Of a stretch of 64,000 nt of DNA, positions 14,851-27,344 are shown one piece after another. The position numbers and the translations under genes were made by a program. This stretch comes from Epiperipatus broadwayi (Eukaryota; Onychophora; Udeonychophora; Euonychophora; Peripatidae). The stretch spans positions 14,858,348-14,922,347 of the forward strand of contig JAQFVV010006203.1 in NCBI GenBank assembly GCA_028023455.1. Reading direction: 5' to 3'. The first letter of the stretch is position 1. Each line of letters starts with the position of its first letter. Below the pieces are notes generated by a model. It did no database searches, was not told the DNA's origin, and worked only from the letters and a program-made list of their open reading frames with translations.

Positions 14851-17764
14851 TTATCATTTCTTTTTACAATATGTCCAGTTCAGCACCATTCCAGCCTTAA
14901 TTATTTACTGATAGGTTGTTGCAAATAAAGAATATGCATATGAATATATTAGAAGAAAAATGTAAATAATAAAGTAATTGTTATCATTTTTTTGAGTAAA
15001 TTTTCATAGCTTAATTGGATTAGTCAGTATTTATGAATAGAAATATTTTCATGATCAAATAATAGTTTACTAATCAAATGCAAAAAATTCTGGTCTGATA
15101 GATACCAAGACATAACTGAAAGATTATCTCAATTGTAGAATCAAATTTTCCATTGAATGGCTCAACACCTGTAATAAGAAATGCACTAACAGTATCCAGT
15201 GCATTGATACATATGATTTTTATTTTTAATTTTTCATGGCTTGTATTAGTTAAAGAATAAAATATTTAAATAATTATGTTGGAGAAAAATCATTTCTGTT
15301 TTAGCTACATTTTGTGGCTTATCGTGTGATAAATTGAATGGTTTGAGAACAATCTTCTTGATCAAATTCCAATCTACAATTGCAGTTTGAATGTCATATG
15401 ACCTTCTAGCAACTAACATCTCGATTATTTATTTTCGTTGCCAAATATTTAAATATACTCCATTCTATTTTTATCTATTGACTGTTTGATTATTTTAATA
15501 ATAGAAAAAAAAAAATTTAAGCGAAGCTTTTCTTATCTTCATGGCATAAACAATTTTTTTTAATCATTTTTTTCTCTTTTAAATCAATCTCGAATTACGT
15601 ACCAATTTAATACAGGTTTCTAGAAGTTTTGTTTTATTTTCGTTCCTTTATAAAAAGAAATAACGACAAAACAAATTTAATTAAAGTTTAGAATTATCTG
15701 GAGAGCATCTTTATTTCTGAAGTGATTTATCTTCTAAGTTATTCCATTCAGTTTTAATATTGTTGACACTTACCGTCTATTACTTTTTTTTAAATTTTAA
15801 TATTGGAAACTTGAGAAGAAAATACTTTGAACAAAAACTAAGAAAACTGCATATATTTTAACTGATAATATTATTACTATTTTTGATTATTATATTCATT
15901 TTTTTGAAAGTCGGTTGTGCAGCGTTCTGACTAAGTCGGTGCGATAATTTACTATTGTTTATCTCCTTAATATAATTTAATTTACGGCTTTATATTTATA
16001 GTTACATTATGATTATGATCTGAGTTTGATTCCAGAATAGATAAAACTTGGAAGAGTTTTTAAGATTCTAACTAATAGGCATCTGCCTATTATTAGCAGT
16101 TTGGCTCAGCAGATGGAGCATTCGATCCGGAAATCCCATAATCGATTCTGGCGCATGCAGTTCTGGTGTTCAAACTTCTTATGAACTCCCGAGCAATAAA
16201 AGTCACATGCCTTTTTTTTTTTATTAACTAGAAGCTAAAATAAGAATGGGAAATGTTCAAATCTTAACCAGTGGCAATTGACAATGAGTGATATCTTAAA
16301 TTTTTTATTATCACTCTATCAGTGACTATTAGAAACGTCTTTTCTCGCAGTGATCTACCGTTTTTGTTTACATACAAATGCAATTAAAAGAGAACACAAA
16401 CCATGGTTATAATAATTACGAGGGTGTGGCTTCTCCCTCTTTATTAGAAAGCAATATCATATACAATTATTTATTATTTTTTTTTACACCCAATTTATAA
16501 ACTCTTCTGAACAGTTCAGATTAATCTGAGGTCTATTCTTTTATTATTTCTTTACTTATCAATACTGAACGACTGTTTGGGTTGCTATGAACCTCCTGAA
16601 AAAAACCTAAGCTTATTTATGACACCCCCCTCCAATACTACAAGGTTCAACCAATCTTGATTTAAACACCATATTATGACCTAATTATTATATAATGAAG
16701 ATTCATTTTTGTTTAGGTTAAACTTTATAATTGATTTTTAAAATACTTCTATTAAATGGATTTTCTTCAAATTTTGTACACATGTTAGAAATGTATGACC
16801 CTGCAATACAACAATGATGTATTTTGGGGTTGTCTTTTTATTTGCTTTGTGTAATGGTATTGACAAACTGTATTTTTAAAAATTTTCATATTAAGTTCAG
16901 GAAATTTTCGGAGATGTGCATAAGGAGGCAGTATATTTATATTTTAAAAAGCTTAATACCAAAAAATGTTTACGGTAAATTAAAGTAGAAATAAAAATAA
17001 AACTTAATTTCTTCTGATTGTAGAAGTTGCTTTTTTTTTTTTAATGGATGAAATTGTAATTTTTTTGATTGTAAAAGATTCTTTTTTAAATATTTTCTTC
17101 CTAAATAAAACAATATTGGAACCAATTTTTAATGTTTGTGAATTTCCTTTCAAATAAATAATATAATATAAAATATCATTATAAAACAGTAATAACTCTA
17201 CATATTTATTATAAGAATAATATAGAAAAGCTTTTTTCATCAAATATTTTTTGCCCTTCTGAATGTGATTATAAACTATGTTAAAGTTTTTCTTTTTTCT
17301 GTATTAGTTTTATAATATTATTTATTTAAAATCATATTAAAAAACAGCATAGTGGATTAAATTTCACATATTACCATAGACTGTGACATCACTTTTATTC
17401 TCCATTTTAGGAATAATTACAAAAAAGATTGAATACTAAACAGTTGAAAACAATTTATGTATAAACTATTTTGTAAATAATGCTTTTATTTAATGTCTAC
17501 AGTAAATATTCAAATATTGAAAAGTTAAAAATAATATATATAAATATTTTATTATAATCATTTTTATTTACTGTGAACTAAGTGGTTGAATTAATTTCTG
17601 GGTATTCCATGCTTTTATTTCAAGTTAAATATAAAAACCTAGTGTGGTTGAAGAAAACTACTATTTTTGGCTTTTTGTGCACAGTAAATAAAAACACTTA
17701 TTCTAAAATATATCTATATTAATACTAAAATACAAGTATAATGTATATACTTAACCTACATGTA
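14851..17764. other. gene-free AT-rich DNA
   Basis: The only item I can support is the tRNA-like sequence at 16096-16158. The minus-strand ORF at 17004-17243 is Lys, Ile and Asn rich and has no recognisable motif. The rest is unstructured to the eye. Confidence 0.6.
16096..16158 (+). repeat. possible degenerate tRNA-derived SINE head
   Basis: There is an A-box-like TTTGGCTCAGCAGATGGAGC and, about 25 bases on, a B-box-like AATCGATTCTGG followed by GCGCATGC. The spacing is shorter than in a normal tRNA, and acceptor pairing is weak. It could be an old SINE head or coincidence. Confidence 0.35.
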
Positions 17765-18335
17765 ATTAAAGAGGATTTGAACTCAGACTTTCAAGCTCCC
17801 TACAATCATCCACTCTATTCAGTTTAACCAATAAACATGACCACATGAAAAATTTAAATGATCACTAATATAAGTATTTCCTGCTGAACCAGCATTCATC
17901 AGTTGGTCCAGATCATCATCTACCACCCATAGATATAATTAATGCTTGGTTTATATTATGATAGCGAATCTACACACTTTAATGGACAAGCTTCAGTCCT
18001 CTTTACTCTCCAATTTTTCAGTCATCCATATCACTGAAAGACTTCAATCCTCTCCATTCTTCGACTCTTCAGATGGCTCAAGAATTGGAGAGTAGAGAGA
18101 ATTGAAACCTATCCATTAAAGTATATAGATTTATTATCTTAATATAAACTGAGCACTAATTATATGTGTATGGAAGATGATGATACGAACCAACTGGTGA
18201 GTACTGGTTGAGCATGAAATATGTATAATGGTGATCTTTTAACTTTTTTACATGTGGTCATATGTATCAGCTAAATTGAATAGAGTGGATGACTGTAGGG
18301 AGCCTGAAAGTCTGGGTTCAATCCCCATTAATTAT
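17765..18335. repeat. foldback element, two-armed copy 1
   Basis: The left arm starts GGATTTGAACTCAGACTTTC. The right arm ends with the complement, GAAAGTCTGGGTTCAATCC. Shared inner blocks with other copies are the ACTCATCAGTTGGTC type core, a GATAGC..ATC block, and CTTTAATGGACAGGCTTCA / its complement CCATTAAAGTAT. The centre here is short compared with the 27.3 kb copy, so the inner arm is partly lost. There is no coding capacity. Confidence 0.85.
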
Positions 18336-21300
18336 TTATATATTACTAAGATATAAAATTCATTTGAAGAACTTTGAAACTTTATCTATAATAATATAGA
18401 TTAAAAACTTTCAATATTTGACCCTTTTTATACCAGTTAACATTTAACATATGCATTCACGAGCAATTTTCTTCAATGCACTACAGAGCCATTTATTGAA
18501 ACTTAAATATTCAACTAGCAGTAAGTGTTAATGATATTATAGTCATATTCCCAAATAGTTTCTAGCATATGGCTTTTGTCAGTATGCAATTTTGGATTTC
18601 TTATACTTACACATTTAGGAGTTAACTTTAATTCCTTTACACTATCAGTTTTTTAATTCCTTTATACTGAAACTTAATGTTCTAAGGTTTTAAACCAAAT
18701 TAACTTCCTCGTACAGTTATATAGATTTTATACCAGGCAATAACTATGCATAAGTGTATTATGTTCACATACTTTACTAATGATTTAAACTCTCTGGGGA
18801 TGTGAATATATAGGTTCAGTGAATCTTCAAGCTGACAATAAATAGTTCTGAATTAAAGAGAAGAGAACTGCTTTTGAAAGCATTTCCTGAACTTATTCTA
18901 ATAAGCTATAGAGATTTTATAATGGAAATTAGCAAAGCTAAAGTTAAATGAGGTTTCATGTTAATTTACTTAATTTTGTAACTTGCTTTGTTAGTTGGTT
19001 GAATTGCAACCATATATCAGCTGCAGATACAAAAGTTTTAATAAATGAAAATATTTTTTAAGATTCAATTGAATATATTAAATTTATTAAGTAATATATT
19101 ATCTTAAAGCTTTGTATTACTAATTTCTATAAATCATGAAATATATATATTCTTAAACAAATAATGGCTGCACAACAAGTTTTAATTGCTTGTTGCCTTG
19201 GAGACATTGTGGCTTGAAATTTTAATGGAATTCCCATTTATTAAAAATGTTTCACTATCTATTAATCTATTAAAACATTAAATTATAAATATTCTTAATA
19301 TATAAATTTCCTGATTCTTCTAAATATGTAACAGTAGTACATTATATATACATTATGTTTTTTGGGGTTTGATAAAAGTAGAAAAATGAAGACGAGCTCC
19401 TATCAGATATAGAATTTTTTTTTCAGGCAGCCAGTCTAGAGTCTACTCTTCTAACCATATACTATTTACTGTTAATGAATATCAAGATAAACTTATTTCA
19501 AGTGGAAAACAAGAATGGAAAATTATCCAGAAATTGTTAATCTACTCTTTTTTATCACTATTTCTCTATGAAAAGTGTTTTGGAGAGGTCTTTGCTCTGA
19601 AATGAATTATTTTAAAACTGCTTCATCTTTTTTATACATTTTCTGAACTAGTGAGTGAATGGCTACATGCATGAATGCGAATATTCCACCATCCAGCATT
19701 ACTTGTAGAGAACATCACAGTATTATCAATTGACACTGACTCATGATATAAGGCACCAAATTCAGCAGAATGCATGAAATTCATGGTATATATATTTATC
19801 ATGCTACATTTAAGAAATTATCATGTTTTGTGAGATCTGTGCATAGCATTCCAACAAAATATTAGGATTGATTTCTTTTCAAGGGTAGATTCATCATGCA
19901 TACACTTTTTTTTTCTTTTTAGGGTGTAAATTTCTCAGGCATCACATCAGGAAGCTAATAGTAAGACAATTGAAAGCCTATGATTATTAAGGAATGAACA
20001 TATAGTTCTTCTTAATCAATGTTTACATAGAAGAGCTATGACTTTATGAAATGTGGGTCTTTTTATTTGACAAAAGGAAACAAAAATGTTAAAAATAATT
20101 TCAGCGATAAATATAATTTATTAATGTCAAGGAACAATAACAATAGTTATTGCCCTGAGATAAAGATCCTTTCTTACACATCAACTGATTATCATTTGAT
20201 TGAATTAAAAAAATATATAATTCTTAATTATCTAAAAAAATTATTCTAAATCTCTTTATGAGATTATTAGGATGTAATGACTTACCTGGTTTTAAATTGT
20301 TTTTTGATGTTTGATACAAATGGTTCTGGACTATTGAAAATCTGAAAGGTGAATTAAATTATTAATAAGACTTTGATTTTATTACACAACAATACATCAA
20401 GTTTGAACATTGGTATAATGATACTTATTACATACTGTTCTAGACACTATCACTCAAATAATATATGTGGTTTCTTCATACTTTCAATAACTATCGTATG
20501 ATTTTATAAATCTTAAAGATGAAGTCATTTAACATGAAATCTACAAATAATAGTGGACACACATCTAATTCAAATAATCTTTCAGCATAATGTAAAGAAG
20601 ACTTTTTCCTGATCAAAAGTCAATGAATTTACAATAGAATTCTTTTTTGGCTGCATGCCCTCCTTGGCTTGATCTTCAAGATGTAAGGATTCACATTCAT
20701 CTTTTAACATTACATTTCATCTAATGAAAGTTTGAGATATTGGTTGTATTCTGTATTCTCTATGTTTTATAACATTACATACATTTATCAGTACTGATTT
20801 AGATTTTACATACTAGACAGATCCACCAAAGCCATATTGAAGATGCTAATTGATAAATAGAAAAATTCAAGCATTTTTCACTATTTATTAAATTTGCAAT
20901 TAAAAAAAACAAATTAAAAAAAATAACAATTGCGACCATTTACTACTATTTACAATTTAATAACAATTCAAACAAATAAGTTTCACTATTTATTATCATT
21001 TTCAAAATAAATAATGATAACTCTATTTTATAATTATAAGATAAGCATTAACATAAAAAATTTCCTAAATTGACAATTATAACCAGCTAACAATAGCAAT
21101 ATTATATAAAGAATCACTTCAATTTCATTTAGCATCCATTAGGATGATTCCTGTGCAATATTTACAAATTATGCTTGAATATCTCTGCTAATATGAAAGC
21201 CAACTTAGTTGCCAATGCTGTTTTTTTTTTAAAGTTTTGAACCTAACTATCTGTTAGCATGATTTATAGTTTTAAATCTACAACTATCAAATAAATGTTT

Positions 21301-21429
21301 TCTGTAGCAGGCTCAGAATACATCGACAAATAAGTACAATTTCATACATTCTAATAATTTATGAGATGTAACCTACACTTATCTCCACTTATTCCAAAAT
21401 ACTGCTGTAATATCTCAATATTGTCTTTT
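18336..21429. other. gene-free AT-rich DNA
   Basis: I see no gene here. Near 18545-18600, CCCAAATAGTTTCTAGCATATGGCTTTTGTCAGT (given as two joined blocks, TTCTAGCATATGG and CTTTTGTCAGT) loosely recalls the 5.3 kb repeat core. Short ORFs such as 20046-20249 show only AT-biased residues. Confidence 0.6.
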
Positions 21430-22600
21430 TTACCAACATATTGATGATCCTTTAATTCATTTTTTATGTATACCTACTTATTCATTCTTTCAAATATCCC
21501 CTCCTATTTTAATAATTCTACATAAATTTCCACTTCATCATCTTGAATTGCATACTTCTGCTTTCTTCCATATTTTTCTCCTATTAAAACTTGTATTACA
21601 CTTTTTCAATTACTTCTGATGATCATTTGCTAATGTTTCTTGGCTTTTTAGACACCCCACATCATTTATTTAATTTGAATAAAATTGAATTTTATGTTGC
21701 TTAACTATTTTTTTTCCAATTCTCTCATTTATTCTATTTATTTATCTTTGTATTTTCTGCTACCCTCATTTCAAGTTCAGATTTATTAACCTTTTTCTCA
21801 ATTGTAGTGTCAATCTTAGTTTTAAATTCTTCTGTAATTTCAGTGTCTTTTGTAGTTCTGTCAAATATTATATCTATTTCCATTTCTCTATCTTCTCCTC
21901 TAGTGTTGTGTAGTCAATATAAACTTATTCTTAAGTGCTATCTGCTTGATCTTTATGATCCTCTATGATTGGATTAAAATTCTTTTCTTTCTTCTATAGA
22001 TCCTCTAAAGAAACTAATGTTTTCTTGGAATAAGCTGATATATTCTTCATTGCTATTGCTACTTTTTAACAAATCTTTTTTATTTTTCAATATCTGTAAC
22101 TTATCTGCATACCTATCTAAATGATTTTTTGATTCAATTTTTTTTGAATAATTTTAGATTGGCTTATTTCTACAATATTGCTCAATTCTATTTTATTTTG
22201 TTTGACATCTTTATTTGATTTTCTTAATCTATTACTCATTTTGTTTAATCTCTTCTTTTTCTAAAATTATTTATATTTTTTCCATTATATCTATTGAAGG
22301 ATTTTGTATTCTTTGAAATCACTTTTCAATTATTTTTTATTTGTTTACAAATTCTGTTTAAATTTGTATTAACATCTCCATTAACTTGTTCATGTCACAT
22401 ATCTTGGCACTAGATTTTATATTTTTAATATGCCATCTTTTTGGGCCACAGATTCTAATTATTATTTTTAATTAATGTTTTTTGTATCTTCTATTAACTA
22501 TTGGTTCTCTTAAGAACTGGATATATTTATAAAAAAGTTTACCCTTTCTCTCCTTCATTTTTTAAAACTATAATTTATTATTTATTAAGTAAATTATTTT
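21430..22600. other. strand-asymmetric, T-rich and G-poor stretch
   Basis: The plus strand is strongly T-rich with C well above G over more than 1 kb, unlike its neighbours. Read on the minus strand, it gives runs of Lys, Glu, Ile and Asn with many stops, such as LDRYADKLQILKNKKD and EEFKTKIDTTIEKKVNK. This could be a decayed coiled-coil coding sequence (for example a retroelement ORF1) on the minus strand, or merely compositional skew. No intact frame or family signature is present. Confidence 0.4.
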
Positions 22601-24002
22601 CCTATATTTTACCTGACTCACCTCATCATAAAGTTATCTCATGGTAATATATATCATCTCAAGATATGGACTTATTTCACCATTCTCTATTGGTACCTAT
22701 GTTCACCAAACACTTCTTTCATATCCAAAGTTTATTTTTAACTTTATATCATATTATTGGGGTAAAATTTTCTATGAAGATGTTAAAAAGTTTTTTTCAT
22801 AGTATTTATTATAAAACATGTGATGTCTAATGACATTGTTTTTAGTATATATCCTTAATAAAACGTGACAATATTTTATGACTACTTATTAAGGATAATC
22901 AATTATAACAAATAAAAATTATGTATTACATTCTATAAATTCTAAACAAATATAAAATCAACCAGAAATTAAGCTTCTGGTATACTCATTTCATTGATAA
23001 GCCCAGGTATAGATCATTTGGTGTCTTATCAGAATTTGTACACATTCTCTGGTGCAAATATAAGAGTAAATATTCCTACCTGAGATTAACTTACATTTTT
23101 TAATCTAATGTCAAATGCACTTAAAATGTATCTACAAATAACTTTTTATTCAAATTGCCACAAAAAACTTTGAGAAAATAGTCTGTCACATCTCAACCAA
23201 CACATCTAATATTAACAATAACAAACTAGACAAATGATTTAAATATTAGATTAGTTATTGGGTTACTTATATCTGTCTAAACATCTGTTTATTAGACTCT
23301 TTGCAGGGTAAAAATTTGTCATAGTTTCCCTTTATTTTTCCCAAGCTGTACATTTTCTTACAAGTCTCATGCCAGGAAGATATTTTTATGTGTGTCTGAC
23401 TATAACTTTCCAACATAGGTTTCCCAAATCTTACTTTTATGACCCTATTTTATTGTGTATTTTTGTCAACACATGTTTTCTAATAATATAATTAAATAGT
23501 GGGTATAATTTTTAATGACACAAATTTCTCTGAGGGATATAAGCTAATTGAGGGTCACATTGAAAAGATATTTTACACAATGGGAGAAATTGATCAAGCA
23601 TATACATTGACTGGTCATGAATAAAGAACATTACTTATTTTATAATGATAGAAAAGATGAATTATAAATCATGTAATCTGTATATCGGATTTGTTTATCT
23701 GTCGTAATTTGCAGCCAATTTTCTGATTTGTGAGCACCATGCAAATTGGGATATTTACCCAGAGCACACCCATGATAAATCTCCTTATCCTCATTACAGT
23801 ATCTCATGCACAAGCATACTGGAATACAAATCATGAAGCAAACTTTTGGTTATGTTGATAATAATAAAAAGAGTCTAGGATGAAATTATAATATAGGATA
23901 GTTGCAGATATTTATCATATTCATAATAAAATAAATGAATGAAAATGTGAACCACCATGTAAACAATAATACTGTAACTTTATTATCAAAAAATTTATAT
24001 AA
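22601..24002. other. gene-free AT-rich DNA
   Basis: No supported gene, RNA or element. The 64-codon minus-strand ORF at 23640-23834 contains several Cys but no recognisable spacing or domain. Confidence 0.6.
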
Positions 24003-24169
24003 TAATATATATTAAGGCTACAACCATAAAACTATGCACCTGAAAATATGACAGTAGGGACCTCTGCAAATCTTTAACACAAAATTTATTTGTGTTAAAG
24101 ATTTGCAGAGGTCCCTACTGTCGTTTTTTCAGGCACATAGTTTTAAGGTTGTAGCCTTAATATATATTA
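24003..24169. repeat. near-perfect hairpin (MITE-like), ~166 bp
   Basis: Two arms of about 80 bases meet near 24087. AATATATATTAAGGCTACAA at the left pairs with TTGTAGCCTTAATATATATT at the right, and GGGACCTCTGCAAATCTT pairs with AAGATTTGCAGAGGTCCC. Only a few mismatches occur. Such high arm identity suggests recent insertion, or maintenance by gene conversion. The ends are TA-rich, so a TA target-site duplication cannot be told from the element. Confidence 0.93.
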
Positions 24170-25473
24170 CTTTAAAGTAACAAGTATGTGCTTTATAAAT
24201 ATAATTATTATAAAATATTAAAACATAATTAATTAATGATTACCAAAAATAAATAAATAAGCAACAACAATAACAAATAAATATCTGATGTAAGAAACAT
24301 CTGAAGCTTTCATTTAATCCATCTCAATTTTTTTTATCAAATAGTTTTTTTTTTAAATTAAAAAAACTTTATTGATAACAAACTATATACAAATATTAGC
24401 ATATTTATAATAGAATGAATTTGTGTTACATAGGAAAAAGTTTGATAATACTGCAACCACAGTGGTATGGGTAACACAATAAGTTGTTTAATTGCAAAGA
24501 AGTTTGATTCAAACTTGAAGAATGACTTGATCCAATATTACATTAATCATGGTAACTAAACTGAAGATTTCAGATATTTGTTCTCCAAATAGTTTTTTAA
24601 TCTGTAATTTTACTATTATATTTTTTGCCAAAAATTATACACATATGTAATAAATATATTGAAAATTACATGTGTATGAGTTATAAATAAAATCTCTATA
24701 TCACTGTTCAAATTCATACATACTTTTAAGACAATCTGTACAACAAAAACATGTTATATTGAATATGCAGTTCTATTACTCATCATGGATGTTTTCTTGT
24801 TATCTCTACTATATTAATAATGTTCATTTGTTATATGTTTTATCTATGACTTTGGAAAAAATTTTGTATGATTATTTCAAATTAATATACATGATTATAA
24901 TAATTCTTATAAACTTGGCATGATAAAATTATATTTATCTCTACCATGCTATTTAATTTATTACTTTAAGAGAGAAGATATTTCTGAAATACCATGAATA
25001 AATATTATACTTCTTAAGATGTTTTATATTTTGTTCATATTTATTTTCTATATAAAATAACAGGTTATATTTGTCCAAGTCATATCTCTTTGTTTAAATT
25101 ATATATGAAACACAAGATTTCTTCAAGATTTAGAGCTTCTAAAATAAAATTTAATGTAACATTAGAAGTATATTCGACAATAATTAACAAAATAATTAAA
25201 TAAAACAATGACAGATAAATATTTCTTTTATTAATTTATAAAAGAATATTTGCCTAGTTTCATGAAAGAAAATTTATTTTCTCTAGGAATAATATTAGCA
25301 GTTTACTATCTCACTTTAATATCAGTATGCCTAGTTGTTATACATTAAATATGTATTTTAAAAAATGATATTTATCGATGTCTATTTTTCTTATGGTTAT
25401 TTTTTAGAAAAACGATATACAAGTATGTTGCCATAAAAATGCATATACTTATAATTAACTATTTCTGTTAAAG
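24170..25473. other. gene-free AT-rich DNA
   Basis: I see no coding frame or structured repeat in this stretch. Confidence 0.65.
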
Positions 25474-25580
25474 TTTACATACAATTAAATAAATAATATA
25501 AAAACTCTGTCAGATAATGAAAATTATTCTACACGAATAAAGTGTGATAAACAGAGCAGCCAAAATGCAAAAAACATTAA

Positions 25581-26081
25581 TTATAAACAACAATTTGCCA
25601 AGCACTTTCGGTACTGTATACCAGAATCATGGTGATATATTGGAACTGAATGGTTAATATTCCAGTGCATGCTCAGCTTACGCTGATTAATAACATTTTT
25701 AGACTTCACAATAAACCAAGCCTCTTTCAACTTTCTTTTCCTATTATTTGACTCATTGCACACAGTAGTAATATTTTGAGGATAAAACTCATGACCACAA
25801 TTACTTTCATGATTTGAAAAAACAGAATTAATCTGCAAATCACTTTTAGATTTTTTGTACTGATAAATATGTTGTTGTAATCATGTTAAAACATTGGCCT
25901 TCATTTCACCGTAATAAATACCATTACAACCAGTTTTTTTGCAAGTAATGGAATAAACATTCATTTCTTCCACATTATCAAACATTTTATACGCAAACAT
26001 ATTATAGCATTTATTTCGATGAAGATTATAATGTAGGATTCCGTTCTCCTTTGTGTTTAAATAGATTAATAAACAATTCAA
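25581..26081 (-). pseudogene. GIY-YIG endonuclease C-terminal fragment, Penelope-like
   Basis: The frame runs 167 codons with a single in-frame stop at 25881-25883, where TGA probably replaced an Arg codon. The motif VYSITCKKTGCNGIYYGEM matches the GIY-YIG pattern, with Tyr in place of Ile in the YIG box. It is followed by an LQQH helix, then NRKRKLKEAWFIVKSKN, which resembles the region after the nuclease core where a conserved Glu coordinates metal. It ends ANCCL plus stop. In the family the domain nicks the target to prime reverse transcription. The reverse transcriptase that should precede it is missing, so the fragment is non-autonomous. A GIY-YIG domain from another element type is the main alternative. 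Confidence 0.75.
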
Positions 26082-26094
26082 GGGATAATGTGAA

Positions 26095-26511
26095 AGAAAT
26101 GAATAAGTATGAAGTGGTTTATTCCATTACTTGCAAAAAAAAAATGGTTGTAATGCTATTTATTATGGTGAAATGAAGGTGAATGTTTTAATGCGATTAC
26201 AACAGCATATTAATCGTACAAAAAATCTAAAAGTGATTTGCAGATTAATTCTGTTTTTTCAAATCATGAAAGTATTTGTGGTCATGGGTTTTATCCTCAA
26301 AATATTACTACTGTGTGCAATGAATGAGTCAAATGATCAGAAAAGGAAATTGAAAGAGGCTTGTTTTATTGTGAAGTCTAAAAAATTTATTAATCAGCGT
26401 AACACTAGTGTTCCACTGAGCATGCACTGGAATATTAACCGTTCAGTTCCAATATGTTACCATGATTCTGGTATACAGTACCAAAAGTGCTCGGCAAATT
26501 GTTGTTTATAA
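26095..26511 (+). pseudogene. GIY-YIG endonuclease fragment, inverted partner copy
   Basis: It encodes the same domain as the minus-strand copy: NGCNAIYYGEMKVNVL, RLQQH, KRKLKEACFIVKSK, and the same ANCCL end. A run of ten A at about 26135-26144, two bases longer than the equivalent in the partner, shifts the frame away from the upstream VYSITC segment. The frame stays open from 26131 to 26511 but has no ATG start. Between LQQH and KRKLKEA the frame slips relative to the partner (the partner's NHESNCGHEFYPQN is lost). It is a dead copy. Confidence 0.75.
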
Positions 26512-26581
26512 TTCATGTTTTCTGCATTTTGGTTGCTCTGTTTATCATGCTTTATTTGTGTAGAATAATTTACATACAATT

Positions 26582-27344
26582 GCAAATGTGCATATATGTT
26601 TAATTTAAGGACTTTTTAAAAATATATTTTTTGTATTGAGTTTTTTCAGATATTACTATTAATAATCATTAAACCAAGATGAAATACTATTTCTAGATTT
26701 AAAAATAATAATTAATATATGCATTTATATTTTATTAATAATAGTACAGTAGTATTATCATTTGCATTACATATAAGTATTTATCAATTGCATGATTTTT
26801 TTTGGTCCATTTTCCTAAAGTTTGACAGCTTCTTTCTTCAAGCCCTGGGATTCCAAAATGATTTTTCCAATAGTATTGCATCAACTATTGAAATAATTAT
26901 TGCCTTAATTGCTATCTTCTAATATTTTATGCATTATCTTAACTAGACTAATTAGTAAATCAATAATCATGAAGCGAAAGAAACTCAAATTTTTAAATTG
27001 TTACTTTTCACAAGCTCTTTGGAAATCTGACTGAGAGAAAGAAAATTCTTTTCTTTTTGCTTTCTAGAAACCTATTTTATTTAAAAAAAATTTTTTTTGC
27101 TTTAGTATTGAAGACAAACGTTATGCTATTTTATCATTACAAAATCTATATATTACTATTCTTATTATTTAGCAGATTTCATATAGCATTCTCCTATGAA
27201 ATCATCATATAGCATTCTTTTATCCAATAAAGCTGATTATTGTGAATAAAATAAATTTTACACATTAATATTTTTTTAAATTTATTTTTATTATCTAACA
27301 TATAGGCAATATATATATATCTGTACAAACAATATAATATATAG
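26582..27344. other. gene-free AT-rich DNA
   Basis: No gene or element recognised. The plus-strand ORF at 26719-26922 is hydrophobic and AT-biased with no motif. Confidence 0.6.

Larger units (their letters stand above)
25487..26568. mobile_element. Penelope-like element: two 5'-truncated ends, head to head
   Basis: Two copies of the same retroelement 3' region lie in divergent inverted orientation: minus-strand copy about 25520-26081, plus-strand copy about 26095-26571. Their outer ends mirror each other (GATAAACAGAGCAGCCAAAATG left, its complement right, given here as GATAAACAGAGC and GCTCTGTTTATC). A 13 bp direct repeat TTTACATACAATT flanks the pair at 25474-25486 and 26569-26581, as a target-site duplication would. 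Both copies encode a GIY-YIG-type domain, which in Penelope-like elements lies C-terminal to the reverse transcriptase. No reverse transcriptase remains in either copy. Inverted, 5'-truncated partner copies are a known arrangement for this class. Confidence 0.75.
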
